Origin: Chthoniobacterales bacterium | GTDB lineage: Bacteria > Verrucomicrobiota > Verrucomicrobiia > Chthoniobacterales > UBA10450 | Assembly: GCA_025980625.1 (NCBI GenBank) | Contig: JAICXG010000027.1 | Location: 1-18,053 of the forward strand | Direction of reading: 5' to 3' | Length of the DNA stretch: 18,053 nucleotides | Part shown: in pieces, positions 1 through 7,675 of the stretch | Position numbering within the stretch: the first letter of the stretch is position 1 | Layout of the letters: each line of letters begins with the position of its first letter | Notes under the pieces: model-generated | Told to the model about the DNA's origin: nothing | The model's database searches: none | The model's input: only the letters and a program-made list of their open reading frames with translations | Program-made: the position numbers and the translations under genes

Positions 1-10
1 CGCGCTCAGC

Positions 11-47
11 AATTAAAATAGAAAGGGCGGACCTGGCGGCCCGCCCT
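11..47 (-). terminator. Rho-independent terminator after pilC-like gene
   Basis: Read on the minus strand, AGGGCGG and CCGCCCT (plus coordinates 41-47 and 24-30) form a perfect 7-bp GC-rich stem with a 10-nt loop. A T-rich tract (TTTCTATTTTAATT, positions 24 down to 11) follows at once. It lies 26 bp past the stop codon of the pilC-like gene, as expected for an intrinsic terminator. Stem and T-tract are seen directly; function is inferred. Confidence 0.8.
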
Positions 48-72
48 CCCTTTCCGTTTGAGCAGCTTCTCC

Positions 73-1296
73 CTAGCTTTTGCTCTGCGAAACTACTTCG
101 TTCAGCTTGAAGATTGGCAGGAACATCGCGATCACGATGCCGCCCACAATCACGCCGAGAAAAACGATCAGCATCGGTTCAATCAAGGAGGTGAGCGCGT
201 CGAGCATCGCTTCGATTTCTTCGTCCCAGAAATCGGCCATTTTTTCCAGCATGCCGTCGATTCGGCCGGTGGATTCGCCCGCCGCCACCATCCGCAGCAT
301 CATGGGCGGGAATATTTTCTTTTTTGAGAGCGCGATCGAAAGATTGTCGCCCTTCTCCACGTCCGCGCTGACGCCTTTGATGCTTTCTTCGACGACATGA
401 TTGCCGGCCGAGCCGCCGACGATGTCGAGCACTTCGAGAATCGGCACACCGCTACGAATGAGCTGCGCGAAAGTGCGCGCGAAACGCGACATGCAAATTT
501 TGTGAATCAGCGGACCGAACACCGGCAGCTTCAGCTTCCAACGATCTCCCAATTGCCGGCCGCGCGTCGAACGAAGGAAAGTGCGCGCACCGAAAATCGC
601 GCCGCCAATTCCCAGAATAAGGAAGTACCATCGGGCGCGGACGAAGTCACTTAGGTCGATCAGAAATTGAGTCGGAGCCGGCAGCTTCGCGCCAAAGTCC
701 TTAAAGATTTCCCCGAAGACCGGCACAACCCGCACAATCAGGAAAGTGGTTATGAGGAGCGCGATCGAAATCACGATGACAGGATAGGTCATGGCCGATT
801 TGACCTTTTTCCGCAGGCGCGCGCTAGCTTCGAGAAAGCCGGCCAACCGGTCGAGGATCTCCGAGAGCAGACCGCCGGCTTCGCCCGCTTTTACCATGCT
901 GACGAAGAGCCGATTGAAGACGCGCGGATGTTTCGCGATTGCTTCATTAAAAGTTTCACCGCCCTGGACGCGAGTCGTCACGTCGCTAATGACGTAGCGC
1001 AGATTTTTTTGTCGCTTCGGATCGCATTGCTCGTAAAGCGCAGTCAGCGCTTGGACGAGGGAAATGCCGGCTTCGATCATCGTCGCAAGCTGACGAGTGA
1101 AGAGGACCAGGTCGGTTTCTTTTACCGTCCACGATTTCTTCTTTTGCCGGGTCGCGGCCGCTTTTTGCTGCAGGGAAAGCACCATCAGACCTCGGCTCAT
1201 CAGACTGCTGATGGCGTTGTCCTCGTTGATGGCATCCTGGATTCCGGTTACGATGTTGCCCGCGCCATCCCGGGCCTGATAGGAGAAGGTGATCAT
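73..1296 (-). CDS. pilC: Type IV pilus / type II secretion inner-membrane platform protein (PilC/GspF family)
   Basis: This 407-residue polytopic protein belongs to the GspF/PilC family, the inner-membrane platform on which PilB-type ATPases act to polymerise pilins. The N-terminus (ITFSYQARDGAGNIVTG) is typical of the family. Two GspF domains are visible at about 62-185 and 268-390, with matching internal motifs (MVKAGEAGG near 134-142 and MVAAGEST in the second half). Hydrophobic segments lie at about 172-194, 223-240 and near the C-terminus (IVFLGVIVGGIVIAMFLPIF). The reading frame is open back to 1371, but the family N-terminus starts at Met 1296; a longer start would overlap the divergent gene at 1370. 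It is separated from pilB by about 6 kb, so the pilus genes form two units here. PilC versus GspF cannot be decided from sequence alone; neighbours (PilB, MglA) favour a pilus. Confidence 0.93.
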   Translation of the reverse strand: MITFSYQARDGAGNIVTGIQDAINEDNAISSLMSRGLMVLSLQQKAAATRQKKKSWTVKETDLVLFTRQLATMIEAGISLVQALTALYEQCDPKRQKNLRYVISDVTTRVQGGETFNEAIAKHPRVFNRLFVSMVKAGEAGGLLSEILDRLAGFLEASARLRKKVKSAMTYPVIVISIALLITTFLIVRVVPVFGEIFKDFGAKLPAPTQFLIDLSDFVRARWYFLILGIGGAIFGARTFLRSTRGRQLGDRWKLKLPVFGPLIHKICMSRFARTFAQLIRSGVPILEVLDIVGGSAGNHVVEESIKGVSADVEKGDNLSIALSKKKIFPPMMLRMVAAGESTGRIDGMLEKMADFWDEEIEAMLDALTSLIEPMLIVFLGVIVGGIVIAMFLPIFKLNEVVSQSKS

Positions 1297-1325
1297 ATGG
1301 TCTTTGTAGTAATTACATTGCTTGT

Positions 1326-1341
1326 AGCAGCTACGATGCCA
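1326..1341 (-). promoter_or_regulatory. Weak sigma-54-like promoter candidate for pilC
   Basis: On the minus strand TGGCATCGTAGCTGCT keeps the GG and GC dinucleotides at the sigma-54 spacing (consensus TGGCACG-N4-TTGCW) but has three mismatches. Transcription would start about 20 nt before Met 1296. Chance matches of this quality are expected, so it is only a pointer. An overlapping small palindrome (GTAGC-A-GCTAC, 1324-1334) is also present. Confidence 0.2.
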
Positions 1342-1369
1342 TCCGCCATCGTGCTCCGCCACTTTCCCC

Positions 1370-1978
1370 ATGGTTGAGGCCGCCGAACTTCAACAGGTCA
1401 CCACCTCCAGTTGGGTTTGGCAGGCCTATGATCCAGCTGTCAAATCTGATCTGTTCTCGAGCGCGCTCCTCACCCAGACTGGACTCTTCTTGATTGATCC
1501 GATTCGGCTCGCGGCAAGCGCCTTTGCCGAACTTACTGCGGGCCGGCGGGCCGCAGCGGTGCTGGTGACGAACTCAAATCATCTCCGGCATTCGGCTATC
1601 CTTGCGCAGCAGGAGCAAACCCCGATTTTCGCGGCCGAAGCAGTGACGCGGCAAGTCCGTGAGGTTGAAATGCGTGCTCTGCGGGATCGCGAGAAAATCA
1701 TGCCGGCCCTCAGAGCAATCGCAATCGAGGGCGCGGCCGAAGGTGAGATGGCCTTCCACTTTGCCGACGAGGGCGGCACGCTCGTCGTCGGTGACGCCCT
1801 GATCAATCTGGAGCCTTACGGTTTTTCACTCCTGCCGGCGAAGTATTGCGCCAATCAAAAACAAATGCGGCGCTCGTTGCGCAACCTGCTTGATTTTGCG
1901 TTCGAGCGTCTGCTCTTTGCGCATGGTCAGCCGCTGGTTTCTGCGGCCCGAACGCGCCTCGAAACCCTGCTGCGATGA
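1370..1978 (+). CDS. Metallo-beta-lactamase-fold-like protein with degenerate metal site
   Basis: This 202-residue soluble protein resembles small MBL-fold hydrolases. An early beta-strand region ends in GLFLIDPI (about 38-45), the segment AAAVLVTNSNHLRHSAIL (about 61-78) sits where the HxHxDH loop should be, and GGTLVVGDALINL gives the later metal-Asp strand. The canonical HxHxDH is not intact: the loop reads TNSNHLRHS, so most metal ligands are missing or moved. It may therefore be inactive, or belong to a divergent subfamily. The stop overlaps the start of the UbiA gene by four bases (ATGA, 1975-1978), so the two are translationally coupled. Start ATG 1370 leaves 73 bp to the divergent pilC start. 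The substrate is unknown; family assignment rests on my reading of the fold motifs. Confidence 0.6.
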   Translation: MVEAAELQQVTTSSWVWQAYDPAVKSDLFSSALLTQTGLFLIDPIRLAASAFAELTAGRRAAAVLVTNSNHLRHSAILAQQEQTPIFAAEAVTRQVREVEMRALRDREKIMPALRAIAIEGAAEGEMAFHFADEGGTLVVGDALINLEPYGFSLLPAKYCANQKQMRRSLRNLLDFAFERLLFAHGQPLVSAARTRLETLLR

Positions 1979-2829
1979 CGCCAGTCTTGCCTAACGAGAG
2001 CGCGGTCGTGCGTTTCCTCCGGCTGATTCGGTTTTCCCACACAATTTTTGCACTGCCTTTCGCCCTCGGCGCGCTGCTTGTCGCGACACGCGGTCGCCCG
2101 TCGCCGCGACTGCTTGCTCTCATTCTGATCTGCATGATCTGCGCGCGGACCGCGGCGATGCTTTTCAATCGCCTGGTGGACTGGCAGCTTGATCAGCGAA
2201 ACCCGCGCACCGCGACACGGCACCAGCTTGTGCGCCGGCCGATCGCGCTCGTCATGCTGGTGCTCAGCGCCGCAGCGTTTATCGCGGTGGCGGGCACGAT
2301 CAATCGTCTCACCCTCCTGCTTTCTCCGCTCGCGCTCGCGATCATCTTTTTTTATTCACTGACGAAGCGCTTTACCGCGGCGAGCCATTTTTTTCTGGGG
2401 CTCGCGTTGGCGGTTGCCCCGGCCGGCGCCTGGATCGCCGCGACCGGCCGGCTGACGCTTGCGCCGATGCTGTTGGCGGCGGGAGTGATCGCGTGGGTGG
2501 CAGGATTCGATCTCATTTACGCGACGCAAGATTTGGAATTCGATCGCGGCGAAGGATTGCATTCGCTGGTCGTGCGGCTGGGAATCGCCCGATCGCTCCG
2601 TTTCGCGCAGTGGCTTCACCTCGGGATGTTCTTTGCCCTGCTCGGGTTTGGCTTTGCGGCGTCGTTAGGCTGGCTTTACTTTTGTGGAATGCCGCTGGTT
2701 GCCGCGGCGCTGATTTACGAACACCGGAGCGCGGGGCGGCTTGACCTGGCGGCGATCAATCGCGCTTTTTTCCAGAGCAATGCTTTCGTCAGCGCAGTTT
2801 TTCTCGTGACCGTCTGGATCGCGCTGTAG
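1975..2829 (+). CDS. UbiA-family prenyltransferase (4-hydroxybenzoate polyprenyltransferase-like)
   Basis: This 284-residue polytopic membrane protein belongs to the UbiA superfamily, which transfers a polyprenyl chain from its diphosphate to an aromatic acceptor. Both Mg-diphosphate motifs are present: NRLVDWQLD (Asn65, Asp69, Asp73) and DLIYATQDLEFD (Asp179, Asp186, Asp190). Hydrophobic helices cover most of the rest. The motif style matches 4-hydroxybenzoate-type enzymes (UbiA, or MqnP of the futalosine menaquinone route). The latter is plausible if the organism makes menaquinone, but no other quinone gene is in the window. Its start overlaps the upstream gene (ATGA), and a GCCTAACGA dispersed motif lies at codons 5-8. 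It converges with rpiB, the two stop codons being 14 bp apart. Confidence 0.9.
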   Translation: MTPVLPNESAVVRFLRLIRFSHTIFALPFALGALLVATRGRPSPRLLALILICMICARTAAMLFNRLVDWQLDQRNPRTATRHQLVRRPIALVMLVLSAAAFIAVAGTINRLTLLLSPLALAIIFFYSLTKRFTAASHFFLGLALAVAPAGAWIAATGRLTLAPMLLAAGVIAWVAGFDLIYATQDLEFDRGEGLHSLVVRLGIARSLRFAQWLHLGMFFALLGFGFAASLGWLYFCGMPLVAAALIYEHRSAGRLDLAAINRAFFQSNAFVSAVFLVTVWIAL

Positions 2830-2853
2830 CGCGCGAGCTATCTCTACATCGCG
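2820..2853. terminator. Hairpin across convergent gene ends (possible bidirectional terminator)
   Basis: CGCGCTGTAG (2820-2829) and CTACATCGCG (2844-2853) are inverted repeats with one mismatch and a 14-nt loop. The stop codons of the UbiA gene and of rpiB both lie inside the arms. No real T-tract follows on either side, so termination activity is uncertain. Confidence 0.3.
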
Positions 2854-3275
2854 TTGAGCTGGGCAACCCGGGCAGCGTGGCGACCGCCGTCGAATCCAGT
2901 CGTCAGCCAGATGCGCACGATCTCGAGCGCGAGTTCCAGCGGGATCATGCGTTCGCCTAACGAGAGGCAGTTGGCATCGTTGTGCCGGCGTGAAAGCCGG
3001 GCCGATTCTTCGTTCCAGCAGAGGGCGCAGCGAATGCCGTGCACCTTGTTCGCGACCATTGCTTCGCCGTTGCCCGAGCCGCCGAGGACAATCCCCCGCT
3101 CGCACTCCCCCCGCGCGACCGCTTCGGCCGCCGGGCGAATGAACTTTGGATAATCGACCGGTTCCTCGCTCGTGGTGCCGAAATCCACGACGTCGTGGCC
3201 TAACGACTCGAGCAGCTCCTTTATCTTCTCCTTGTAGCGGAACCCGGCGTGGTCGGAACCGAGGGCGATTTTCAT
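2844..3275 (-). CDS. rpiB: Ribose-5-phosphate isomerase B
   Basis: This 143-residue RpiB/LacAB-family enzyme interconverts ribose-5-phosphate and ribulose-5-phosphate in the pentose phosphate pathway. The N-terminal KIALGSDHAG supplies Asp8 and His9. The phosphate/active-site loop reads GGSGNGE (65-71), followed by ANKVHGIRCALC; His98 and the C-terminal GGRHAARV complete the family pattern. The loop is of the Mycobacterium tuberculosis type, where a Glu (here Glu71) acts as base, rather than the E. coli type with Cys in CGTGIG. Met 3275 was chosen because the family sequence starts there; the open frame upstream to 3317 overlaps the dnaJ-like gene. The start lies 8 bp past the dnaJ-like stop, so they are probably cotranscribed. 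Two TCGTTAGGC motifs encode Ser-Leu-Gly in frame. Confidence 0.93.
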   Translation of the reverse strand: MKIALGSDHAGFRYKEKIKELLESLGHDVVDFGTTSEEPVDYPKFIRPAAEAVARGECERGIVLGGSGNGEAMVANKVHGIRCALCWNEESARLSRRHNDANCLSLGERMIPLELALEIVRIWLTTGFDGGRHAARVAQLNAM

Positions 3276-3283
3276 GTTTCCAA

Positions 3284-4240
3284 TCAGCCTCCGTGCAACA
3301 GGGCGAGCTGCTCCCACAGTTTGCGCTCGGCTTCGCTCAGTTTTTTTGGAATCCGAATCTGCGCCATCACATAGAGATCACCGCGGCCACTGGCCGCATT
3401 CGGCAGACCGCGCTCACGCAGGCGAAAGCGTTGTCCGGACTGGGTGCCGGGCGGGATCTTCAACCGTCGCAGACCTTCCAAAGTCGGAACCTCCATCTCG
3501 GTCCCAAGCGCCGCCTGCCACGGATCAAGTGAGGCTTCGTGGATCAGGTCGTTGCCTTCGACCGTAAAATCGGGATGTCGCGCCAGGCGCACTCGCAAAA
3601 AAAGATCGCCTTTTTTTCCCCCGCGCGGCCCCGCCTCGCCCTGCCCGGCAAGCCGGATGCGCTGCCCTTCGTGAACGCCACGCGGAATTTTGACCTGATA
3701 AGTTTCCACTTTGTCCGAGTCGCTCCGGCGCAGCGAAATCTGTCGAGTGGAACCGTGGAGCGCTTCCTCGAGCGTGACCATGATGTCAGCCTCGACATCC
3801 TGCCCGCGCGCGGGTGTCGCCTGTCGCCGGCCGAAGGCCGACTCGCCACGCCCGCCACCGAAAAACGCCTCGAAAAAATCGCTGAACCCGGTGCCTCCAA
3901 ATTCAAACTCGACTCCGCCGCCGTTCCCGCCGGCATAACGCCGGAATCCGCCGCCGCCCATTCCGCCGCGACCCCAGTCGGGAGGTGGTTGGAACCCTCC
4001 CGGCTGGTTCCAATCGGCGCCGAGCTGATCGTATTTCGTGCGCTTTTCAGAATCGCTCAGGACCTCATAGGCTTCGTTGATCTGCTTGAATCTTTCCTCA
4101 GCCGCGGCCTTCTCTTTCGGCTTCGCGAGGTCGGGATGATGCTTGCGTGCGAGCTTGCGGAAAGCGCTCTTGATTTCATCCGCGCTGGCCGTCTTCGAAA
4201 CGCCCAGCGTCTCGTAATAATCCCGGAACTGAACCGCCAT
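3284..4240 (-). CDS. DnaJ/CbpA-type (class B) J-domain co-chaperone
   Basis: This 318-residue J-protein stimulates Hsp70/DnaK ATPase activity and delivers clients. The J-domain (about 5-73) has the catalytic HPD (35-37) in RKHHPDLAK, followed by a Gly/Phe-rich linker (about 80-150, GGGGFRRYAGGNGGG, FFEAFFGGGRG). Two beta-rich C-terminal client-binding domains follow (LEEALHGSTRQISL, VKIPRGVHEGQRIRLAGQGE, KIPPGTQSGQRFRLRERGLP). The translated protein contains no cysteine, so the DnaJ zinc finger is absent, which makes it CbpA/DnaJ-class-B. Start Met 4240 places DYYETLGV near the N-terminus; Met 4267 is an alternative with no better ribosome-binding site. It lies 86 bp after the roadblock gene and just before rpiB. 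DnaJ-like proteins are usual housekeeping genes; a link to the pilus module is only positional. Confidence 0.93.
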   Translation of the reverse strand: MAVQFRDYYETLGVSKTASADEIKSAFRKLARKHHPDLAKPKEKAAAEERFKQINEAYEVLSDSEKRTKYDQLGADWNQPGGFQPPPDWGRGGMGGGGFRRYAGGNGGGVEFEFGGTGFSDFFEAFFGGGRGESAFGRRQATPARGQDVEADIMVTLEEALHGSTRQISLRRSDSDKVETYQVKIPRGVHEGQRIRLAGQGEAGPRGGKKGDLFLRVRLARHPDFTVEGNDLIHEASLDPWQAALGTEMEVPTLEGLRRLKIPPGTQSGQRFRLRERGLPNAASGRGDLYVMAQIRIPKKLSEAERKLWEQLALLHGG

Positions 4241-4326
4241 AAATTCGTGCGCAAGAATCTCCCGCATCGACTGCAATGCGCAACCGGCAGAGGAATGCAA
4301 ACCCGCGTTCCGGGCTCCGATTTTGC

Positions 4327-4797
4327 CTAACGATCGACAAAGATCGGATTCGCCGTGACGTCGCTGGCGTCAAAAGTGAAGCCGTGGCCGGCGCTCGGAT
4401 CGAGCGATTTGAGTAATTCCGCCACCGCCAAAGCCGCTGCCGCGGAATAAAAACGGACCAGCCCGACGGTCGTGCGCCGGCCAAAGACCGTGATCATGAT
4501 CGTGTTCTCGTCGACTGAATTCATGAAGATGTGGCTGCCATTGCCCTGGTGATAGAGCGCGTTGAACTCGACTTCCCCGATCCGGCGCGCCAATTCCTGG
4601 GTGGCGGCAAAGGAGCCGGCGGCAAGCGCGGCGATGATTGTCACGTCCATCACTGAGCCGTCGCCAGATTGTGAAATGACATTGCCGCCGCGATCGATCA
4701 CGACCGTGAGATCGGCGTCGGATTTCTGGAGAAAGTCGCCGAGGATGCCATCGAGGGTGGCGACGTTCTCGATCGTGAGCGCCGGGATGCAGTTCAT
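4327..4797 (-). CDS. Roadblock/LC7-domain protein (MglB-like GTPase regulator)
   Basis: This 156-residue protein is essentially one roadblock/LC7 domain. Typical elements are LDGILGDFLQKSDADLTVVIDRGGNVIS (helix then strand with turn), the MDVTIIAALAAGSFAATQELARRIGE helix, and FNALYHQGNGSHIFMNSVDENTIMITVFG (strands). In Myxococcus and Thermus such proteins (MglB) act as GTPase-activating partners of MglA and set polarity. The start overlaps the MglA-like stop by four bases (4794-4797), strong support for translational coupling and a shared complex. The stop codon TAG sits inside a TCGTTAGGC motif (4325-4333). About 30 residues after the domain are unassigned. MglB identity is inferred from neighbour and fold; other roadblock regulators would look alike. 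Confidence 0.85.
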   Translation of the reverse strand: MNCIPALTIENVATLDGILGDFLQKSDADLTVVIDRGGNVISQSGDGSVMDVTIIAALAAGSFAATQELARRIGEVEFNALYHQGNGSHIFMNSVDENTIMITVFGRRTTVGLVRFYSAAAALAVAELLKSLDPSAGHGFTFDASDVTANPIFVDR

Positions 4798-5489
4798 GAC
4801 AGCGAAGGCAACGCAATTTTTGGCTTGAGCGTCGGCGAAGGCAAACTGGACGGCTCGACCGGTACCGCGACGGCCGTGGCGGCGCCGCTCGCCGGCGCTT
4901 CCTGTTTGCTGAACTTGTGCAGCAACATCTGCGAGACGGCATTGAGGGAAGCGAAGACGTTCTGCCCGGTGCTCGAAATGACTTCGAAGCTCGGGACGCG
5001 TCTTTTGCGATTGTTAAGCAGGAACTCGAGATAATTGATCGGCGCAATGTTCGTCAGGTCGCGTTTGTTGTACTGCAAAACGTAGGGGATTTCGTCGATC
5101 GAGAGGTTTTGCTGGGCGAGATTTTCCTCGAGATTTTTAAAGCTCTCGACGTTGTCCTCCATTTTCTCCCACTGCGAATCGGCGACGAAAACGATCCCGT
5201 CGACGCTGCGCAGGACAAGCTGACGCGTGGCGTTGTAGATCACCTGACCGGGCACGGTGTAGAGCTGGAATTTGGTCACGAAGCCTTTAATGACCACGGC
5301 GTTGAGCGGGAGAAAATCGAAAAAGAGTGTGCGATCGGCGGCGGTTGCGAGGGAGACGAGATCGCCGCGGTTGGCCGGGCTGATCCGCTCGTGGATGTAA
5401 GCGAGGTTGGTCGTCTTTCCGCAAAGGGCGGGCCCGTAATAAACGATCTTGAACTGAATCTCGCGGCTGGCGTAGTTGATGATGGACAT
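4794..5489 (-). CDS. mglA: MglA-like small Ras-type GTPase
   Basis: This 231-residue GTPase closely resembles MglA, the polarity switch that directs gliding and type IV pilus placement in Myxococcus. Visible motifs are the P-loop GPALCGKTTNL (19-29), the switch region SLATAADRTLFFDFLPL (about 46-62), G3 TVPGQ (with Pro-Gly-Gln instead of DxxG, typical of MglA), G4 NKRDL and SSTGQN in the G5 position. The core ends near residue 195; a 35-residue Ala/Pro/Ser-rich tail follows, absent from short MglA proteins. Position 21 is Ala in the P-loop. It lies 38 bp after the large roadblock protein and overlaps the MglB-like gene. GTP-bound MglA is expected to act at the cytoplasmic side of the pilus machinery. 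Confidence 0.92.
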   Translation of the reverse strand: MSIINYASREIQFKIVYYGPALCGKTTNLAYIHERISPANRGDLVSLATAADRTLFFDFLPLNAVVIKGFVTKFQLYTVPGQVIYNATRQLVLRSVDGIVFVADSQWEKMEDNVESFKNLEENLAQQNLSIDEIPYVLQYNKRDLTNIAPINYLEFLLNNRKRRVPSFEVISSTGQNVFASLNAVSQMLLHKFSKQEAPASGAATAVAVPVEPSSLPSPTLKPKIALPSLS

Positions 5490-5491
5490 TT

Positions 5492-5517
5492 TCGTTAGGC
5501 GTTAGGTGTCGTTAGGC
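5492..5517. repeat. Cluster of three GTTAGG motifs between two genes
   Basis: The 38-bp spacer between the large roadblock gene and mglA carries TCGTTAGGC (5492-5500), GTTAGGT (5501-5507) and TCGTTAGGC (5509-5517), all in the same orientation. It is the densest cluster of the dispersed motif in the window. No gene fits here. Confidence 0.85.
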
Positions 5518-5527
5518 GGATGGCGCT

Positions 5528-7675
5528 TCATGAGTCGGCAGGCGCGTAGGTCCGGGCCAATTCTTCCGCGAACTGGCCAAGCCGAGCGCGCGCTGCGCAG
5601 TTGATTTCCTCGCCCCGTGCGTGGAGCGCGGCGAGGCAGATGTTCCCGTGGGCAAAAAGGGTGACTCCGGCCCGCTCGCAAAAGACTGTGATTCCGGTGA
5701 GCGCGCCCAGTTTCGCGGCCGTCATCTGCGCATCCATCCGTTTCATGATCGCCGGGGTGATCGCGCAAAGAGCGTCAACCTCGTAGTCGGGCGGAATATT
5801 GCCCGCCAGACTCAGGCCGTCGGAAAACACAATCGCGCACGCTAGCACGCCCGGGAGACTGCTGGCCCGGGCGACGATGGACTTGGGATCGAGCGCGGCG
5901 GTAGCAATTGGCGCTGACGCCGGCTCGGCCGCTGGTTGCAATGAGATTTTCGGGGCAAGAGTCGCTCGCGGTGCTTCAGGTGGGCCGGGCTCGACGCCAC
6001 CGGCTGAAGGAGAAGCAGGATCGGTAACTGTCGCTTTCGCAACCGGTCCGGAAGGGACTTTCAGGCGCTCGGCATCCTCGGTGGCTTTTTGGCTGAATGG
6101 CGTTTCGAAAAATGTTTCGACCTCGGTCTCCTCCTGGTCGCCGCGAAGCTGTAAGCTCTCGTTAGGCAGGTTCTTCAGAATTTCCGGCAAGGGCAACGGA
6201 ATCGGCGTCGCCTGATCCTCGAGCTGGAATTGACGGCGAAATTCCTCGGGCAAAGCAGCCTGGAATTGCGCCGGCGATACTTCGACCCGGCCCGACGACA
6301 ACTGCGGCTTGATGAGCGCGATCGGAAATTCGATCCGCGCGGTTGCCGGCAATTGATCGAGCGGCGGCCCGGACAACTGGAAAGGCGGCACTCCGTTCAG
6401 CACCTCGCGCAATGGCAGTTGAATGCTCCCTTCGTGCTCCAGTGCCGGCAGCTTCTCCGGCGGCGCGGGCCGAACCGACCAGTCTTGCGGATGCAGTGCC
6501 TCGCGCAGATCGTTCGAGGGCGACGTCACCTTCAAGGGAATGCGAGAGAGCGGCGCCGGCGCGAAGGGCGACGGCAAAGTGGGAACAGGCGGCCCGCTTG
6601 AGGCTGGAACTCTCTCAGAGGCGGGCGCACCCGTTCCGTTCGACGTAATTTTTGCCGGAGTTTGTGGGGTGGGCAGGTGGATCGTACTCCGCGGCTCGGC
6701 TGAAGCGTCGGCGGCGGCGGGTCCGTTTTCATTTTTTGCCGGCGTGGGAATGGGCAGACGAATAGGCGCAATCGTTTTGCGCTCGGCGATCGGCTTCGTC
6801 GTTGCGGAGAGTATTGGCGCGGCCGGTGCTGGTGAAGTGGGAATCTTTGGCGCCGCGATGACAGGACCCGACTGGGTTACAGGCGCCGCTTCGGTCGCAG
6901 ATGCGGCCGGAGGCGTCGAGGTCGCCGGCGGCTCGACTCGCGCGATCGCAGCCGTCGAAGTCCGGAATCGTTTCTCATCTTCCATTGCTACCTGGAGAAA
7001 TGGTGTTTCGACTTGCGGCAGGTCGTTGGTCCGCATTTGGTCGGGCCGCACTTGGAAGCTGGCGAATTGTTCCAGTACCTTGCCGAAAGGGAGCGCGACC
7101 TGCGTCGGGTCAGCCTCGGTGATGGCTCGGGTGAAAAGCTCCGGCGCCTGCTGATAGATCGAGCGAAGAGTCGCCGTCGGGTGGCCGCTCGCCATCCCGC
7201 GCTCGAGTTCCGAGGCGTGAAACAGAACCCGGCGTTCCAGGTCGATCGCCTGGGCCTGCAACAGTTCGGGCGCAATCTGTGGCAACAAGTCGGCGAGCTG
7301 AAGCGCGATTTTACGTTCGGCGATCGCCTGGGCTGTGTCGTCAGGCTGCGAAAAGCGCGGCGTCGCGCTGATGGTGCCGTTCGCCCCTAACGAAATCTTG
7401 CGCGGTACAATCGCCGGCATTGCCGCCGCGCCCGGTGAAGCAAATCCGATTGGCAGATTACCGCTCCCCGTCGCTGCAGCGCCAGTCTCAGGCGCAAGGG
7501 GAAAACTGGCCGCCGCGTCCGCTCCGACGTAGCGCGAAGTGTTCGGCATGACGGTTTTGCCGAGTCGCTCCGAAGCTGGCTTCTCGAAGGTGGTCGCCGA
7601 TGGCGAAGAAGCCGTCACGGCGCTTGCGACCGCCGCCTTCTCCCGTTTCAAAAAACGCAGAAATGAAATGTTCAT
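5528..7675 (-). CDS. Large proline-rich protein with C-terminal roadblock-like domain and internal repeats
   Basis: This 715-residue protein is not recognised as a named family. A short basic N-terminus (MNISFLRFLKREK) leads into Ala/Pro/Ser-rich, probably disordered sequence, with a helical block at about 112-190. The C-terminal 595-712 resembles a roadblock/LC7 domain (IVARASSLPGVLACAIVFSDG, then strands ITVFCERAGVTLFAHGNICLAAL). Three diverged repeats share (I/V)xLPxxx(V/I)L: ALPFGKVLEQF (194-204), IQLPLREVLNGVP (418-430), IPLPLPEILKNLP (492-504). The first and third are followed by (V/F)ETPFxQxAxEDExR (222-236, 523-537). The gene starts directly after the pilB stop and precedes mglA, suggesting a scaffold or adaptor that links the PilB motor to the GTPase switch through its roadblock domain. 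That role is inference from position and domain. Confidence 0.8.
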   Translation of the reverse strand: MNISFLRFLKREKAAVASAVTASSPSATTFEKPASERLGKTVMPNTSRYVGADAAASFPLAPETGAAATGSGNLPIGFASPGAAAMPAIVPRKISLGANGTISATPRFSQPDDTAQAIAERKIALQLADLLPQIAPELLQAQAIDLERRVLFHASELERGMASGHPTATLRSIYQQAPELFTRAITEADPTQVALPFGKVLEQFASFQVRPDQMRTNDLPQVETPFLQVAMEDEKRFRTSTAAIARVEPPATSTPPAASATEAAPVTQSGPVIAAPKIPTSPAPAAPILSATTKPIAERKTIAPIRLPIPTPAKNENGPAAADASAEPRSTIHLPTPQTPAKITSNGTGAPASERVPASSGPPVPTLPSPFAPAPLSRIPLKVTSPSNDLREALHPQDWSVRPAPPEKLPALEHEGSIQLPLREVLNGVPPFQLSGPPLDQLPATARIEFPIALIKPQLSSGRVEVSPAQFQAALPEEFRRQFQLEDQATPIPLPLPEILKNLPNESLQLRGDQEETEVETFFETPFSQKATEDAERLKVPSGPVAKATVTDPASPSAGGVEPGPPEAPRATLAPKISLQPAAEPASAPIATAALDPKSIVARASSLPGVLACAIVFSDGLSLAGNIPPDYEVDALCAITPAIMKRMDAQMTAAKLGALTGITVFCERAGVTLFAHGNICLAALHARGEEINCAARARLGQFAEELARTYAPADS

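Noticed and set aside
667..1377. 236-residue open frame on the plus strand
   Set aside because: It is antisense to the PilC core and has shadow-like Arg/His-rich composition.
3539..4330. 263-residue open frame on the plus strand
   Set aside because: It is the reverse strand of the J-domain protein; no domain seen.
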